In this document: piece by piece, positions 1 to 11,342 of the stretch
How positions within the stretch are numbered: the first letter of the stretch is position 1
Layout: each line of letters starts with the position of its first letter
Assembly: GCA_958009085.1 (NCBI GenBank)
Contig: OY253668.1
Span: 1,302,001 to 1,366,000 of the forward strand
Reading direction: 5' to 3'
From: Protoeuglena noctilucae
Lineage: Eukaryota > Chlorophyta > Pedinophyceae > Marsupiomonadales > Marsupiomonadaceae
Length of the DNA stretch: 64,000 bases
Made by a program: the position numbers and the translations under genes
Notes under the pieces: model-generated
Database searches by the model: none
Told to the model about the DNA's origin: nothing
What the model saw: the letters and a program-made list of their open reading frames with translations, nothing else

Positions 1-519
1 GCGGGTTCGCGGCCGAGCTCGGGCCGGCCCTCATCGTCGTCATCGGCTCCAAGCTGAGCCTGCCCCTCTCGACCACCCATTGCGTCACGGGGTCCGTGGT
101 GGGCATCGGCATGACTGAGCGCAGCCGCGGCGTCAACTACTACGTGCTCCCCCGGATCATCGCGGGGTGGGTGCTCACGCTCGTGGTCGCGGGGGGGGGT
201 CTCGGCGGTGCTGTTCTCGCTGGGCTACTTCGCCCCCGGCGCGTTCGGCATCCGGGACCGCAACTTCTACCAGGCGCAGCTGCAGCAGTTCGCCGAAAGC
301 GTCGCGTCGGCTGTGGAGAGCACCGCGTCCCTGCGCACGTCGGCCCACTACGCCCCCACCTGGTCGGCCACGGCCACGAGCCTCAACCGTACCGCGCACG
401 CCCTGGCCAAGACCCAGGTCGTCAACCGGTTCGAGGAGGCGGGGATGCTCGAGACGGTGCTGGCCCTGCTGACGGACGAGCGGACGGGCGTGTTCCACAG
501 CTGCCGGCAGTGGGAGTAG
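1..519 (+). CDS. PiT-family phosphate transporter, C-terminal part
   Basis: This is the 3' end of a sodium- or proton-coupled phosphate permease of the PiT/PHO4 family, a multi-pass membrane protein that imports inorganic phosphate. The window edge cuts it. Reading from base 3, the protein carries the family's second signature block, with GSKLSLPLSTTHC followed by VTGSVVGIG, and then a membrane span (IIAGWVLTLVVAG). Immediately afterwards, at a run of G around 189-198, the frame must shift for the protein to continue as SAVLFSLGYFAPGAFGI, which is the normal ending of the last membrane helix. The shifted frame then runs about 90 residues to a stop at 517-519. The shift could be a homopolymer sequencing error or a real lesion. 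No splice pair explains it. The long hydrophilic C-terminal tail, with FYQAQLQQF and FEEAGMLETVL, is not typical of characterised PiT proteins. Confidence 0.85.
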
Positions 520-705
520 TAGTGGCAGGACTCGAACCCACCCAGGGCTTTGCATCTGGTGCCTGCAGCACAGCCGCTTTTGTCGAGCTCCCTGAAAGCT
601 CGCCAGCGCATTAGAGCTGCACCCTGTTTCAAGGATGGACGTTGACGAAGACTCTCTGTAAGCAGAGGCCGCATTGTTGCTAACTGAGCAGGGCACGGAC
701 CATCT

Positions 706-1686
706 GTGGCAGAACCTGCAGTCTCGGCGCGGACCCAAGCTGAGCGCCGGCTGGCAGAGATAGAGAAAAGCGTTCCCAATCATCAGGAGATTGCGCTTCG
801 GTCCCTCCAGGCGAGTGCTGCGCACTTGCTGTGCGTTGCTGGCCTGGACGAGGGCGGTCACGTGGAGATGCGCGACGCGGAGGTCGCCGATTGCAAGGAG
901 TCGGGCGTGTTCACTTACGGCGAGGGCAGCACGGTGCTCATTGTGGGGGGCGGCATCTCTAGGTCGAAGCAGTTTCACGACGTGGACTGCCAGCAGGGCG
1001 GGACGACGACGTTGCAGGAGGTCAAGATCGCCGACTGCCGGGAGACTGGCGTGATGAGCCGGGACCCGGGCAGTAAGGTGGTCTTGCAGGGCGGGAGCGT
1101 TTCCGAAGCGAAGGACTTCTATGGAGTGTGCTGCCAGGGTGGGGGGGGAGCCGAGGTGCGGGGGGCGAAGATCGCAAGGAGCAAGAAGTCCGGTGTGCTC
1201 AGCCGGGATGCAGGGAGCCAGGTGGTCGTGCAGGGCGGGAGCATCACGGACAGCGGGGAAGACGGAGTGCGCTGTGAGCTGGGCGGGCAGGCGGAGGTGC
1301 AGGGCGTGGCCATTGGCATGTGCCGCGAGGCAGGTATGCTCAGCCGGGACTTGGGGAGTAAGGTGGTGGTGCAGGGCGGGAGCATCACAGAGGTCCGGCA
1401 CCCCGGAGTGTGCTGTGAGCTGGGCGGGCAGGCGGACATTCAAGGCGTGGAGATCAACCCGGTCAAATCATCCGGGGTGTTCTGCAAGGGTCAAGGCAGC
1501 AAGGTCGTGGTGCAGGGGGGCAGCATTCGGAACGCTGGTCGTGGATGCTCCGTCGAGCAGGGCGGGCAGGCAGAGGTGCACGGCATGGTCATTGACAATT
1601 GCTATTTTTCCGCCTTTTACTGCTGGCGTGGCACGTTGTCACACAGTGGGTGCACCATTACGAACTGTAGTCTTTGCGCACGCTGA
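706..1686 (+). CDS. Right-handed beta-helix repeat protein
   Basis: I infer a parallel beta-helix (PbH1, pectin-lyase-like) fold. After about 50 N-terminal residues the protein is built of about six tandem units of roughly 46 residues. Each contains VxxCxxSGVxSRDxGS, then KVVVQGGSIT, then GVCCELGGQAEVQG. The regular Gly, Val and Cys ladder is what a beta-helix coil looks like. The frame opens after a stop at 685 and has no ATG at its left end (base 706 is GTG), so the true start is probably in a spliced upstream exon. There is a plausible acceptor at 690-691 preceded by a branch-point-like CTAAC. The first in-frame ATG lies inside the first repeat. The stop at 1684-1686 is clean. No catalytic residues were recognised. 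A second, membrane-anchored beta-helix gene lies at 51397. The role is unknown. Confidence 0.6.
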   Translation: MAEPAVSARTQAERRLAEIEKSVPNHQEIALRSLQASAAHLLCVAGLDEGGHVEMRDAEVADCKESGVFTYGEGSTVLIVGGGISRSKQFHDVDCQQGGTTTLQEVKIADCRETGVMSRDPGSKVVLQGGSVSEAKDFYGVCCQGGGGAEVRGAKIARSKKSGVLSRDAGSQVVVQGGSITDSGEDGVRCELGGQAEVQGVAIGMCREAGMLSRDLGSKVVVQGGSITEVRHPGVCCELGGQADIQGVEINPVKSSGVFCKGQGSKVVVQGGSIRNAGRGCSVEQGGQAEVHGMVIDNCYFSAFYCWRGTLSHSGCTITNCSLCAR

Positions 1687-2096
1687 GAAGGTCTTAACTG
1701 TGTACTACGCTGGCAATTGATCTGACTTAGGGTTTTAAAAGGTGCCCCAGCTGCCCATAAGCGTTGCAAAACCAGGAGCTGCAACCTGAAGCTCCGTGAC
1801 GGCGGCTCCTGCTAGCGCCTGGAGGCGCGGCGAGGCCATCATGACCCAGCCCGCCGCAGCGGGTCCCGCGCCGGGCGCAGGGTCGGGTGGGGGCGGGAAG
1901 CAGGCAGGACAGCGGTCCCCATGTGAGCGGGCAGATGAAGATGTCGCAACTCCATCGCGTGGCTGCGGACCCGACCATCACGGCTCGCTGTGCGGGCGCC
2001 CAGTGCATGCGGGCGGGACTCTGCGGCCCCGATGGCCTGATTTCCGCCACATTCGGCCACCCAATGCGTTTGAAATGATCATGTCTTGGTCATAAC
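1687..2096. other. Intergenic, 410 bases
   Basis: This lies between the beta-helix gene and CPSF160. It contains a short AT-richer patch near 1728-1742 that could belong to the upstream gene's 3' end. No other coding exon, repeat or RNA gene was recognised. Confidence 0.4.
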
Positions 2097-5000
2097 ATGC
2101 AACTTCGGCCCTATCGCGCCTCTTGCGTCGCAGGTGTGTACGCGCAATTGCATGCTCCGACTGCGGTCGATATGGCCGCGAGCGCCTTCTTCACCACGCC
2201 CCAGCTGGAGCCAGGGCAGTTGGCGGACCTCATACTTGTCAGGGGAACGAAGGTGCGGAGCTCTCAGCCCCACGCGGTGCTTCCACGGAACGCAACGTGG
2301 GGCGTGCCGTCGGGGGCCGGCCCGCGCCGCCCTCGAAGAGCACGCGCGGCTCTGATGATGCCGATTGACGGAAAACGCTACATGCTCCAGTCACGCAAAC
2401 CTCATAGCGCGAGAACGCCCCCCGGCCGCCGCAGCTGGAGGTCTGCAGCATCGCCTTGTCTTCGGGGGACGATCCCGCGACGATGCTGCGGACGGTGGAC
2501 AGTTGGCAGCTGTGGGGCGTTCCCGAGTCCATCGCTGTTCTCAAGTCGCGCGTCATCGGGCAGCGCGACGCGGTGCTCCTGAGCTTTCGGGACGCCCGCG
2601 TGGCGACGATCACATGGAACACACACGCGCACACCATCCACACCTCGGCGCTCCACAGCTTCGAGAAAGGTGACGCGCATGCGCACGCAAGCGAGCAGGG
2701 GCGTCGCATCTCCCCGGCCCGCGCTGAGAGCCCGCCCTGACGCCTGCGACCGCAGATGGGGCCCTCTGTGGCGGCTTCCGCTCGCACCCGCGCCCCCCTC
2801 TCGTCTGCGCGGACCCGGACGGACGATGTGCCGCCCTCCTCGTCCGTCGCAACCGCCTCTGCGTCCTCCCAGCCGCCGACGCAGCCACCGCACGGGCCCT
2901 GGGGGCGGGGCCAGATCCCCTGGGGTCGCGTGCTGCCAGCATCTTCCTCCCAGCGGACGCTGCGGATGCGACGGATCGGCCGCTGAGCCTGGCTGCGCCC
3001 CTTGGGCCAACCAGCGCCCCGAGCCTGGAGGACTGGCCCTGGCGGGAGGGCCGCGACTTGGGGATGGAGTTGGGCATTTACTATGTTCGGGACGCCGTCT
3101 TCCTTCACGGCTACGCAGAGCCGCTGCTGCTGGTGAGTGACTCGCGGAGGGCCAGGGTGGGATGCGCGCAGCAGCTGGGCAGTCAGGTGCAGTCGCGTGA
3201 CGCATCAGCATCATGTCAAGTGAGCTCTGCCATGTGCGTTATGAGAGGACTCCAGGCCGGCGCCGCGGCGTCCCACGGTCCTTCCGATGCTGTCAAGCGC
3301 CCCATGCACGGGGTGCAAAGGGCACTCTGACGCATGGTGCTATGCGTTATGTGCATTCAGGTGTTGCACGAGGTCCCACCGACGGCCCCGGGCCTCCAGG
3401 CGCGGCGCAAGGACACGTGCGCGCTGAGCGGCATCAGCGTCGGCATCGACACGGGCAAGCTGGTCGTCGTGTGGAGTGCCCAGGGGGTGCCCTCAGGTGC
3501 ATAGAATTTCTTATTAGAATGCGATGCTTGTGACACATGCGCAGGCTCCACTGACACCGCGCGCCGCTTCAGATCTTGCAACAGAGCAAACTTGCGGTAT
3601 CTGCGTTTTCTGACCCTCCCCCAGATTCGTTCAAGCTGGTCCCGACACCCAAGGGGGGGGCGCTGGTCCTCACCAACCACGCCATCGTGCACTTTGCCCA
3701 GGGGCAGCAGCCCAGCGGGGTCACCGTCAGCGACCTCGCGCACGCTGGCAAGCCCCCGCCCCATGTCGAGAAGGGTGAGCCGTCTGCAAGCTGCGCTACA
3801 GGCGCTGTTGGTGGCATGCGGGTGCCGCTCGCACCGCTGCCTGCGCTGGTCGTTGCTACTGTCACGACGCGGCATGCGTGTTTGCAAAAGCGCACGCGAC
3901 GTCGCTCACGTGTTATCGGCATCCCTCACTCGCAGCCGTGGCCCCAGAGATTCAGTACCTGAGCGCCGGGGTGCTCGCCAGTGCGACGGCCACCGAGCTG
4001 GACGCCGCTGCCGAGTCCCGCATCGTGGCCGCGTGCCGACGCGCGCAGGGGATCGACGCGAGCCTGCACGGCTGCGGCGCGGCGTGGCTGGGCCCCACCG
4101 CCTGCGCGCTCGGACTGCGCGACGGCCGCCTGCTGACCGTCACCCTCGACCTGTCCGCGGGAGGCACCTGCACGGGCGTCCACATCCGGCACTGCCCGGG
4201 CCCGGCCGCCGCCCGGTGCCTGGTGGCGCTCCCCTGGCAGGCCGCACCGGACCCCGACGCCACCCCTGGGCTCGGGGCTGAAAACGCATCCGCGGCGCCT
4301 GCCAGCGGGCTGTGCTTCCTGGGCAGTCGCACGGGGGACTCGTTCCTGCTCAAGTACCGCCCCGCGGAGGAGGCGGGGGGCGAGGATGGCGACGGGGACG
4401 GCCAGGGCCGCACCAAGCGAGCGCGTGTGGATGGCGGGGGCGGCGCGGAAGACATGCCCGAGACGGAGGTGGTGGGCGGCGATCTGGACGTCGTGCGGAT
4501 GATCTGGGGCGACCAAGGCGAGGACTGGGGTGCGGGGAGCTCCTGTGTTGTACGCCTGTGTTGTGCCGCTGACACCAAGCAGTTGCACCAATCCCTGCCG
4601 TTCCTTCCATCGACACGACGCTCAGCGCAAGTCGACAAGAGTTCATGCCGGTAAGCGAGCGCGTGCTTCGGATGTCTGCAGGGGCGCCGGACCTGTCGGC
4701 GGGCGCGCGTGTGCGCCAGTCGGGCCTTGTACGCGCGTTTGCGTTTGAGGCGGTGGACCAGACCCAGGGCCTGGCCCCGATCCGAGACGCGGCGCTCGGC
4801 GATCAGGCGGAGACGAGGGTGGCGGGGGCGCGGGCGGACCAGAGGCTGCATCGCCCCAAGCAACTGGTGTGCTGCGTCGGGGACGGGAGGGCCAGTGGGG
4901 CGCTGGCCATCCTCCGGCAAAGCCTGTCCATGGACAGCGTGCTCGACATGCCGCTGACGGGGGTGACAGGTAGGGGGCATGGCATGGGCCTTTGCGCAGA

Positions 5001-8000
5001 GATGGATGCGCGTGGTACAGGCTGCATGTGGTGCAAGCAGCGAGCGCCTGTCTCTGCGTGTCCCTGCAGGCGTGTGGGCCATTCATCTCTCGGACGACAA
5101 GCTGAGCATGCCAGTGGACGCCCGCGCAGCGTTGCGTGGGTACGCTGAGGGCGATCACCCACCGACGTCCGTGGCTAGCGGGGCTGCGGAGGGCGAAGGG
5201 GCGGGCACGGGTGATGTGGAGATGCAAGAGGGCGGGCCGGGTGCAGAGACAGGGAAGGGTGCGGCGGGAGCAGTGCCGGGCGAGGGGGCTGTCACAGGAA
5301 AGCAGGGCAGAGCACAGGCCACCAGGGCCGTGATGTGGGAGGGCGGGGAGGGCGACGGGGGCGGTCCGGGTGCTGCCGAGCAGCTTCGCGTCGGTTGCGC
5401 CCCCGACCACCACGGCTTGCTCCTGGCTTCGACGTTCGGCGAGACGCGGGTGTTCCAGACGGGGACGAGGCTGCGGGAGGCCACGGAGGAGCTATCGGCG
5501 CAGCTGCCAGGCGAGTCGAATCTTGCTACTAAGAAGCAGCGAGGACGGCGTTGTGGGCAAGAGCGTCTCTACCTGTCCATCTGTCGCCATGCAAGCATCG
5601 CTGCGCTCTTGCCACCTCCACACAGGCTCGCTCCTCCTGGTTGCCTCCGTCTGCCAAGGCGACCTCGTCCTGGCAGCCCACCCGGGCGGGCTCATTCTCC
5701 TGGAGCCCTGCCGCAACGTGCTTCGGACAGTCGCGGAGGTCACCGTGGAGGACCTGGCGTCGCACGCGGCAGCAGACGGGGCAGGTGCGGAGCCATCACG
5801 ACCCGAGGCGTGTCCACAGCATGAGGCGTGCTCACGGCCCATGGCATGTGCATGCTGCCCTAACCTGCCCTGCGTCGACACGGCCGGCGCATTCAGCTGT
5901 CTCATTTCAGAACATCTTCAGTGCCCACGTGCATCCGTTTCCATGCATGGCAGGGGGCTTGAAGGAGGACGAGGATGTGGAGGTTTTGGCCGCGTCACAG
6001 GAGGGCAACTCTGTGGCGGCCGTGCTGTCGAATGGCGTCGCGTGCGTGGTGCATGCGGTGGCGGGGGCAGGGAGGGTCGGGGGGGCGCTGGTGGTAGACG
6101 TGTCGCCGGCCATGCGGGCCGTGCTGGGGAGGACGGGTGAGGGGCGGCAGGGAGCGGGGGGCGGGGTTACGGATGGGTGGGTGCATGAGGGATGCGAGGG
6201 ATTGCGACCGAGGGGCGCAGCTGCTGTGGTCCCTGTCTCGCGATGTCCCTCTTGCTCACATGCCCTTCCCTCGCAGTTGCCTCTGACTCCATGCATTCGT
6301 CCCTGTCACCCGCAGCTGACCATGTATCGGCTGCGTGCCTTTATGAGGACAGCACCGGGTGGCTGGCCCGGTGTCTGCGGGGGCCCCACCCGCGCGTCCG
6401 CATGCCCGAATACGAGGACGCATTCGAGAACATCTACGGCAAGGAAGGTGAGCGGTTGTGGGCATAGTCATATGTGGAATGAGGAGAGGGGCGGCTGGTG
6501 GTCTCGAGTGCCGCCCTTCTGAACTGCCCTGTGCGTGCGTGCGTGATGATGTGCGTCGTCTGTTGTCTTGGAGTGGACTTGGCGCGGAGTGGACGAGGTG
6601 CATCCGCGGTGTGGCACGATGGCCGACACCCCATGCGCCGTGCCCTGACCGTATCTGGCAGAGGAGGCGAAGGAGGATTCGAATCCCACGTGCGGGACGG
6701 TGCTGGTCGTGGCGCGGGAGTCGGGGGCGCTGGAGATGCTGGAAGTGACGGAGCAGACGCCCGCCCACGCATGGCTGCGCGACAAGACCGACCAGGCTGA
6801 CGGTAAGCAGCGCGCGGCATGGCACATGGCTGAGGGGAGACGGATGATGCGACTGCAAGCTTGCTCTGAAGGGTTGTAGAGACGCCGTGTCATGGCACGC
6901 GCCTCGGGACGCCCGCAGCCGTGCATCGTCGCATTGCGTGCTTGACAGGCTATGTCTAGAGGACTACATGTCAGCCCCGCTCTGTGCCGACGCAGGGACT
7001 GGTGCTCGCGTCCACTTCAGCGACCTGGGCACGGCCCTCCGCGACGTCCTGCTTTGCTCGTCAGTGGGGGACGGCCCCTGGGTCCTTGCACACGAGCAGG
7101 GGCAGAGCAGGGCCGTGGCTAAGCAGGCCGCGGAGGAGGAGGCCGCGGGTGCCGGGCCGCGCGGCGGGAGCGGGGCGGCGGACGGGCGGGCGCGGCACGT
7201 GGTGCAGGTCGTCATGGGGTCGTTTGGGCCGTGCGCGCGCCTGCACGTGGGCACATCGGCAGCCCGCGGAGGGAGCGGCCCGAGTGACGGCGCGGCTGCG
7301 AGACCGCCGGCGGGGCCGTGGCCGGGCGCATCTCCGACAACCAGCAGTGGGGCTGCTGCGGGTGCGGGTGTTGGTGGCGTCGGGCGCAGTCGGGGGACCC
7401 CCTCGGCCCCCTGGACGGAGATCCCTCGCAGCGACGCCCCGATCCTCGCGCTCGTCACGTCAGACGGGGCCGTGCAAGTGCTGCGCGCCTTCCACCCCTC
7501 CGGCACGCACGAACTTCGGTTCAGGCGGCTGCAAGTCCGGGTGCCCTGGCAGCGGCCGTGGGTCGCGGAGGGAGGGCAGCCCGCGCAGGTGACACGTGGC
7601 GTTCGTCTGTCACCTGCGTACTCATACTATGAGCACAAAGCCCTCGTCTTGCAAGAGCTGCCTCACACCGCGCATCAACACCTCATCCCACGCCGAGCTC
7701 CCAAGCCCCTTCGACCTTCCCCGCAGCTGCGTCGGTGTTTGGTGCGGTTCGACGACTTGGGCCCCTCGGAGGGCGCCTGCGGGTTTCTCGTGTGCGGCCC
7801 CGCTCCCTGCTGGGTCGTCGTGCATCGGGGAACGGCCCTCGTGCACCCGTGTGGGGCGGCCGGCGGGGGCGTCCTGTGCGCCACCCCGCTGCACATCCCC
7901 GACTGCGCCCACGGCGTGGTCCTGGGCATGGGGGAGGCGGGGGTCGTGCTGGGCGAGGTGCCAAGGGGGTTCCGGTGAGGGTTCTGAGCTTGCCAGAATA

Positions 8001-9823
8001 GGGAACTATACTGTCTCGGTCGGTGTGCGTGATCTACATGTGCATCGTTGCAAGCGCATCGTGTGCTCTGTCCCTTCGTTCGGCATGTAGCCGCTGCTAG
8101 CCAAATTGCACTCGCTCACCTTGCCGTCGCTCACGCTGTGCTAGCTCACACTGTGCTCGCTCACCCTGTGTGCCTTCCACCCCGCCCCCCGCAGGATCAC
8201 GTCGCCGTGGGTGAGCAAGAAGGTCATGCTGAGGAGCACGCCCCTGCGTGCCTGCTTCTACGCGCCTGCCCGCCTCTTCGCCATTGCTCTGGAGGACCGG
8301 GTGCCCTATGACCCCAACTCGGACACGCCCGTGGGTGTCAAGGGGGCGCGGTACAAGCCCCTGGAGAGGGCGGACGGCACCGACCCGGCCGCAGGCGAGT
8401 GGGCATGAGTTGGGTGCCAGGACTGCCGATGCGCTCTGCATGGCACCTGGCACCGGTGCGCCAGGCCGACCCTGCCGCCCCTCTTGCCGCCCGCAGCCGC
8501 CGCGTACGAGACTGCGGCCGCCGCCGCCCGCCGCGCCGGCGAGGTGTCCCTGCAGCGCGTGCGCCTGTTCGACCCCACCACGTGGGCGCCCCTGTGCCAG
8601 TTCAGCACCGCGCCGGGCGAGGCTGTGATGGCGCTGCGGGCCGTGGCGGTGAAGGCCACGGAGGGCGAGGGCCGCACGGACGCCTTCCTGGCCGTCGCCA
8701 CGGCCATGAGCCACGGGGAGGACTTCCCGGTCTACGGCAGGATTGTGCTGCTGTCGGTCCTGCGCAAGAAGAGCGTAACGGCGGAGGAGCAGACGCTCGG
8801 CAAAGTGTGGGAGGTGCCCGTGCAATTCAGGTGAGAGGGGCCTGGAGAGGAGTGTTTCATAGCTTTGGAACGTGCCGGTGCTTACGGCGGCTCTGCGGCG
8901 GCGTTTCATTCATTGCCCCTGGCCCCGCGCCTCCTGTCCTCCGCAGTCAGCAGTTCCTGGGTGCCGTGACCGATCTGGAGCAGATGGACGGGCGCATCGT
9001 GGCGGCCATCGGCCATCGCATCGAGGTGCTGGACTGGACGGGGCGCCGGCTGCAGGCCCGCCACAAATTCGACGGGCAGGACATGATCCCAGCGAGCCTC
9101 CGGGCCCGGGGGAAGCACCTGGCGGCCTCGGACTTCATCCACGGCGTGAGGCTCCTGCACGTGGTGCCCGAGAGGGTCGTGCAGGACCGACTGTTCCCCG
9201 AGTCCCTGGCGCAGGCCGGGCTGCACACGGGGTGCATGGTGCCGCACGCAATCGAGTTTCTGCCGGGGCCGGAGGACGCGGGCATCACCCTGGTGGCGTC
9301 GGACGCGCTGGGATGCCTGCACCTGTTCCGGCAGCCGCCCCAGGCCGCTGGGCTGTTCGCCCAGCGCATGCAGCACGTGGGGCGGTTCCACCTCGGCGCG
9401 GCCGTCGAGCGGCTCCTGTCCGTGCCCGTGCCGGCCACTACGGCCGCGCTCCACCCGGCCGCGCTGCTCTGCGCCGCGCTCGATGGCTCGGTCGGGGTGC
9501 TCTCGACGCTGTCGGCCCCAGCCGCCGACCTCCTCCGGGAGCTCCAGCGCGCGTCCACCCCGCGCATGGTGCACGCGGCGGGCCTGCACCCGTCCTCGCA
9601 CCGGGGCAGCGAGGGGCGGGGGCCCGCGCCCCCGACCCACGGCACGTTCACGGAAGCGCCCCCGCCCGCGCACGACTCGGTGGTGGACGGGGACCTGCTG
9701 GGCCGGTTCCTGTCTCTGCCGGCCTCGAGGCGCCTGGCCATCTGCGCGCGCGCGGGCGTCGATGCCCAGGAGGCCGTCTCATTGCTGGAAGAGATCCAGC
9801 GCGCCTGGTGGGCAATGCTCTGA
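2097..9823 (+). CDS. CPSF1: CPSF160, cleavage and polyadenylation factor subunit 1
   Basis: This is the large scaffold of the nuclear mRNA 3'-end processing complex, which with WDR33 and CPSF30 organises AAUAAA recognition and cleavage. About 17 exons can be chained. The N-terminus YAQLHAPTAVD matches the family start YAxxHxPTGVE. Later blocks follow family order: DAVLLSFRDAR, VDPDGRCAA-like PDGRCAALLV (exon at 2756), RRKDTCALSGISV, LCFLGSRTGDSFLLKY, GDGRASGALAILRQS, CGFLVCGPAPCWVVVHRG, KKVMLRSTPLRACF, and a CPSF_A domain in the last exon (8948-9823) with LxAVTDLEQMDGRIVAAIG. The stop is at 9821-9823. Two introns use GC donors (5511 and 8395). The start at 2097 is the in-frame ATG nearest the conserved N-terminus, but an upstream exon is possible. 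The 3' end converges on PIG-P, 154 bases away. Confidence 0.92.
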
Positions 9824-9977
9824 GAGGCCGCGGAGCGAATCACGGTGCTTCTACCAATCGAGATCATAGTGGGTGGCGTAAGAGTATATGCTGCATGGGT
9901 TTGGATTTCAAGGACGTCGTCTCCTAGATCGGTCGAGCGCAGCATGGAGTGTTGTTGGAGTGCGGCACGCGTCCACC

Positions 9978-10721
9978 CTACGTGCTGCTAGCCAGCCCGC
10001 GGGCGGAGGCTTCCCGGCGAGGGATGGCATCGAAGAGAGGGTCGCGCTGCTCTGCCTCGCACGCCTGCGGGAGTGGCACCCCGCCGTAAAGGACGCGGGA
10101 GACGAGCGTGGCCGGCAGGTCCTCCATCGCAGGCAGCGGCTCGCTCGAGGCAGCGGCCGAGGGGCGGTCGTGGGGCTCAGATGCAGCGGGGAGGCACGCG
10201 TACTGACTGGGCACGAGGGTGTGACGGTCCACTAGGTTGTTGATGGAGTCGGGGTCGTTGGCTGCAGGCGGGCAAAGCGTGGGGTAGCTGGTAGGCAGCC
10301 GGGGTCGGCAACAGACAGACGAATTGTAATTGAATGCTGCTGGAGACGATCTCATCACAGTATGTCGCGCTGCATGTCGACGCTGCCGGCGCACTCGCCT
10401 TGGAGGAAGTTGGCGGCGTGGTACCCAGCGAGGTAGACAATCATTCCTATCGACAGCCAGACGGGCACAGCGATGACCCAGTACCGAGATGGGTAGTACG
10501 TGATGCCCAGGGCGTCCAGGACGCTGCTCGGGACGCAAGCCCAGGCCACGTACAGGCCTGCGCACAAACCGTCGTCACAGCAGCAGCTCAAGGGGCGTCG
10601 GTGCAGCGGCGAGCACAGCATCAAAGCGGAAGTAACCACCGTACTCGCCTAAGACGGCAGAGCTGGAAATCCACCCCACGAAGCCGTACACTTCGAGCGA
10701 AGACACGCGGTCCTTCGCCAT
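9978..10721 (-). CDS. PIGP: PIG-P, GPI N-acetylglucosaminyltransferase subunit P
   Basis: PIG-P is a small ER-membrane subunit of the GPI-GlcNAc transferase that starts GPI-anchor synthesis on phosphatidylinositol. Three exons in phase (10721-10649, 10557-10399, 10261-9978) give about 171 residues. Exon 1 encodes VYGFVGWISSSAV, the first membrane helix start. Exon 2 encodes LGITYYPSRYWVIAVPVW and the second helix. Exon 3 has DPDSINNLVD and LPAMEDLPATLVSRVLYG, matching the family's PLDSIxTITD and IPALRDI motifs. Both introns have GC-AG ends (donor AG|GCGAGT), and neither has a usable GT alternative in phase. The gene is divergent from OSCP1 and convergent with CPSF160. The C-terminal 35 residues after the conserved block are poorly conserved. 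Confidence 0.88.
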
Positions 10722-11342
10722 TCGTGCTTCCTAGGCGTTCTGAAATCTCCCAGACGTTTCTGACGCATTCACATGGACGGAATAAACATGCACACGCTGC
10801 GAAAGGGCGCCAAACCTTTTGGTAGGGGCACAGCGGTCGTGCGAGCCAGCAGCGTCCCTTGGCCTCCGCGTGGGGCGCGAGGGCGCCCCAATGCGCGGGG
10901 CAGGCGACACGAGGACGCGAACAGGGTCGTCAAACACGAGCGCAGCTGACAAGTGCGCGCAGATCCCAAAACCACGCTCTGACAAGGCGCCAGCGGCCCA
11001 GTTGAGGCCCTGGGACCAGCATCTCAGCACCAGTGCCTGCGAGCGGACCCATCCTTGCACCCGCGACTAAGCGCAGCAGTTCGCGCCGTCCACGCGCGTC
11101 GCTGAGGCAGAAGCGAGGGCAGGGGATCGAGAGCAGGAGAGGAACGGGCCACTGCATTCGCAAGTGCCTTAATTTGTACCGAGGATGCCCTGACGGGCGC
11201 GGGGGACAAGGTGAGGTCGCGGCCGCACCGAGCGCCGGTGTCGGTGGCCAGGCCATGCGGATCCGGGCTCAGCTGGGGCTCCGATGGGTGACGGGACTGA
11301 CACTGAAGGCAGTGGGAGTGCCTCCCCCGCAGGTACTTCACG
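10722..11342. promoter_or_regulatory. Divergent intergenic region, PIG-P / OSCP1
   Basis: About 620 bases separate the two opposing start codons, so the region presumably carries both promoters and 5' UTRs. An OSCP1 5' UTR intron may end at the AG just before 11335. No TATA box or recognised element was found. Confidence 0.45.

Noticed and set aside
528-538. Perfect tRNA B-box (GGTTCGAGTCC) on the minus strand, downstream of the phosphate transporter
   Set aside because: The T-arm folds with wobble pairs, but no matching 5' acceptor strand, D-arm or clear anticodon arm could be found nearby in normal or permuted order. At most it is a tRNA fragment.
634-691. Possible first exon (ATG at 635) and intron for the beta-helix gene
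   Set aside because: The splice sites look good (GTAAGC donor, CTAAC branch, CAG acceptor), but the join is out of frame by one base with the repeat frame.
175-1443. 422-codon open frame on the minus strand opposite the beta-helix gene
   Set aside because: It is antisense to the repeats, with low-complexity His/Pro/Leu sequence. This is a GC-driven shadow frame.
6670-6690. B-box-like GGATTCGAATCCC
   Set aside because: It lies inside a well-aligned CPSF160 exon and reads EDSNPTCG. There is no surrounding tRNA fold.
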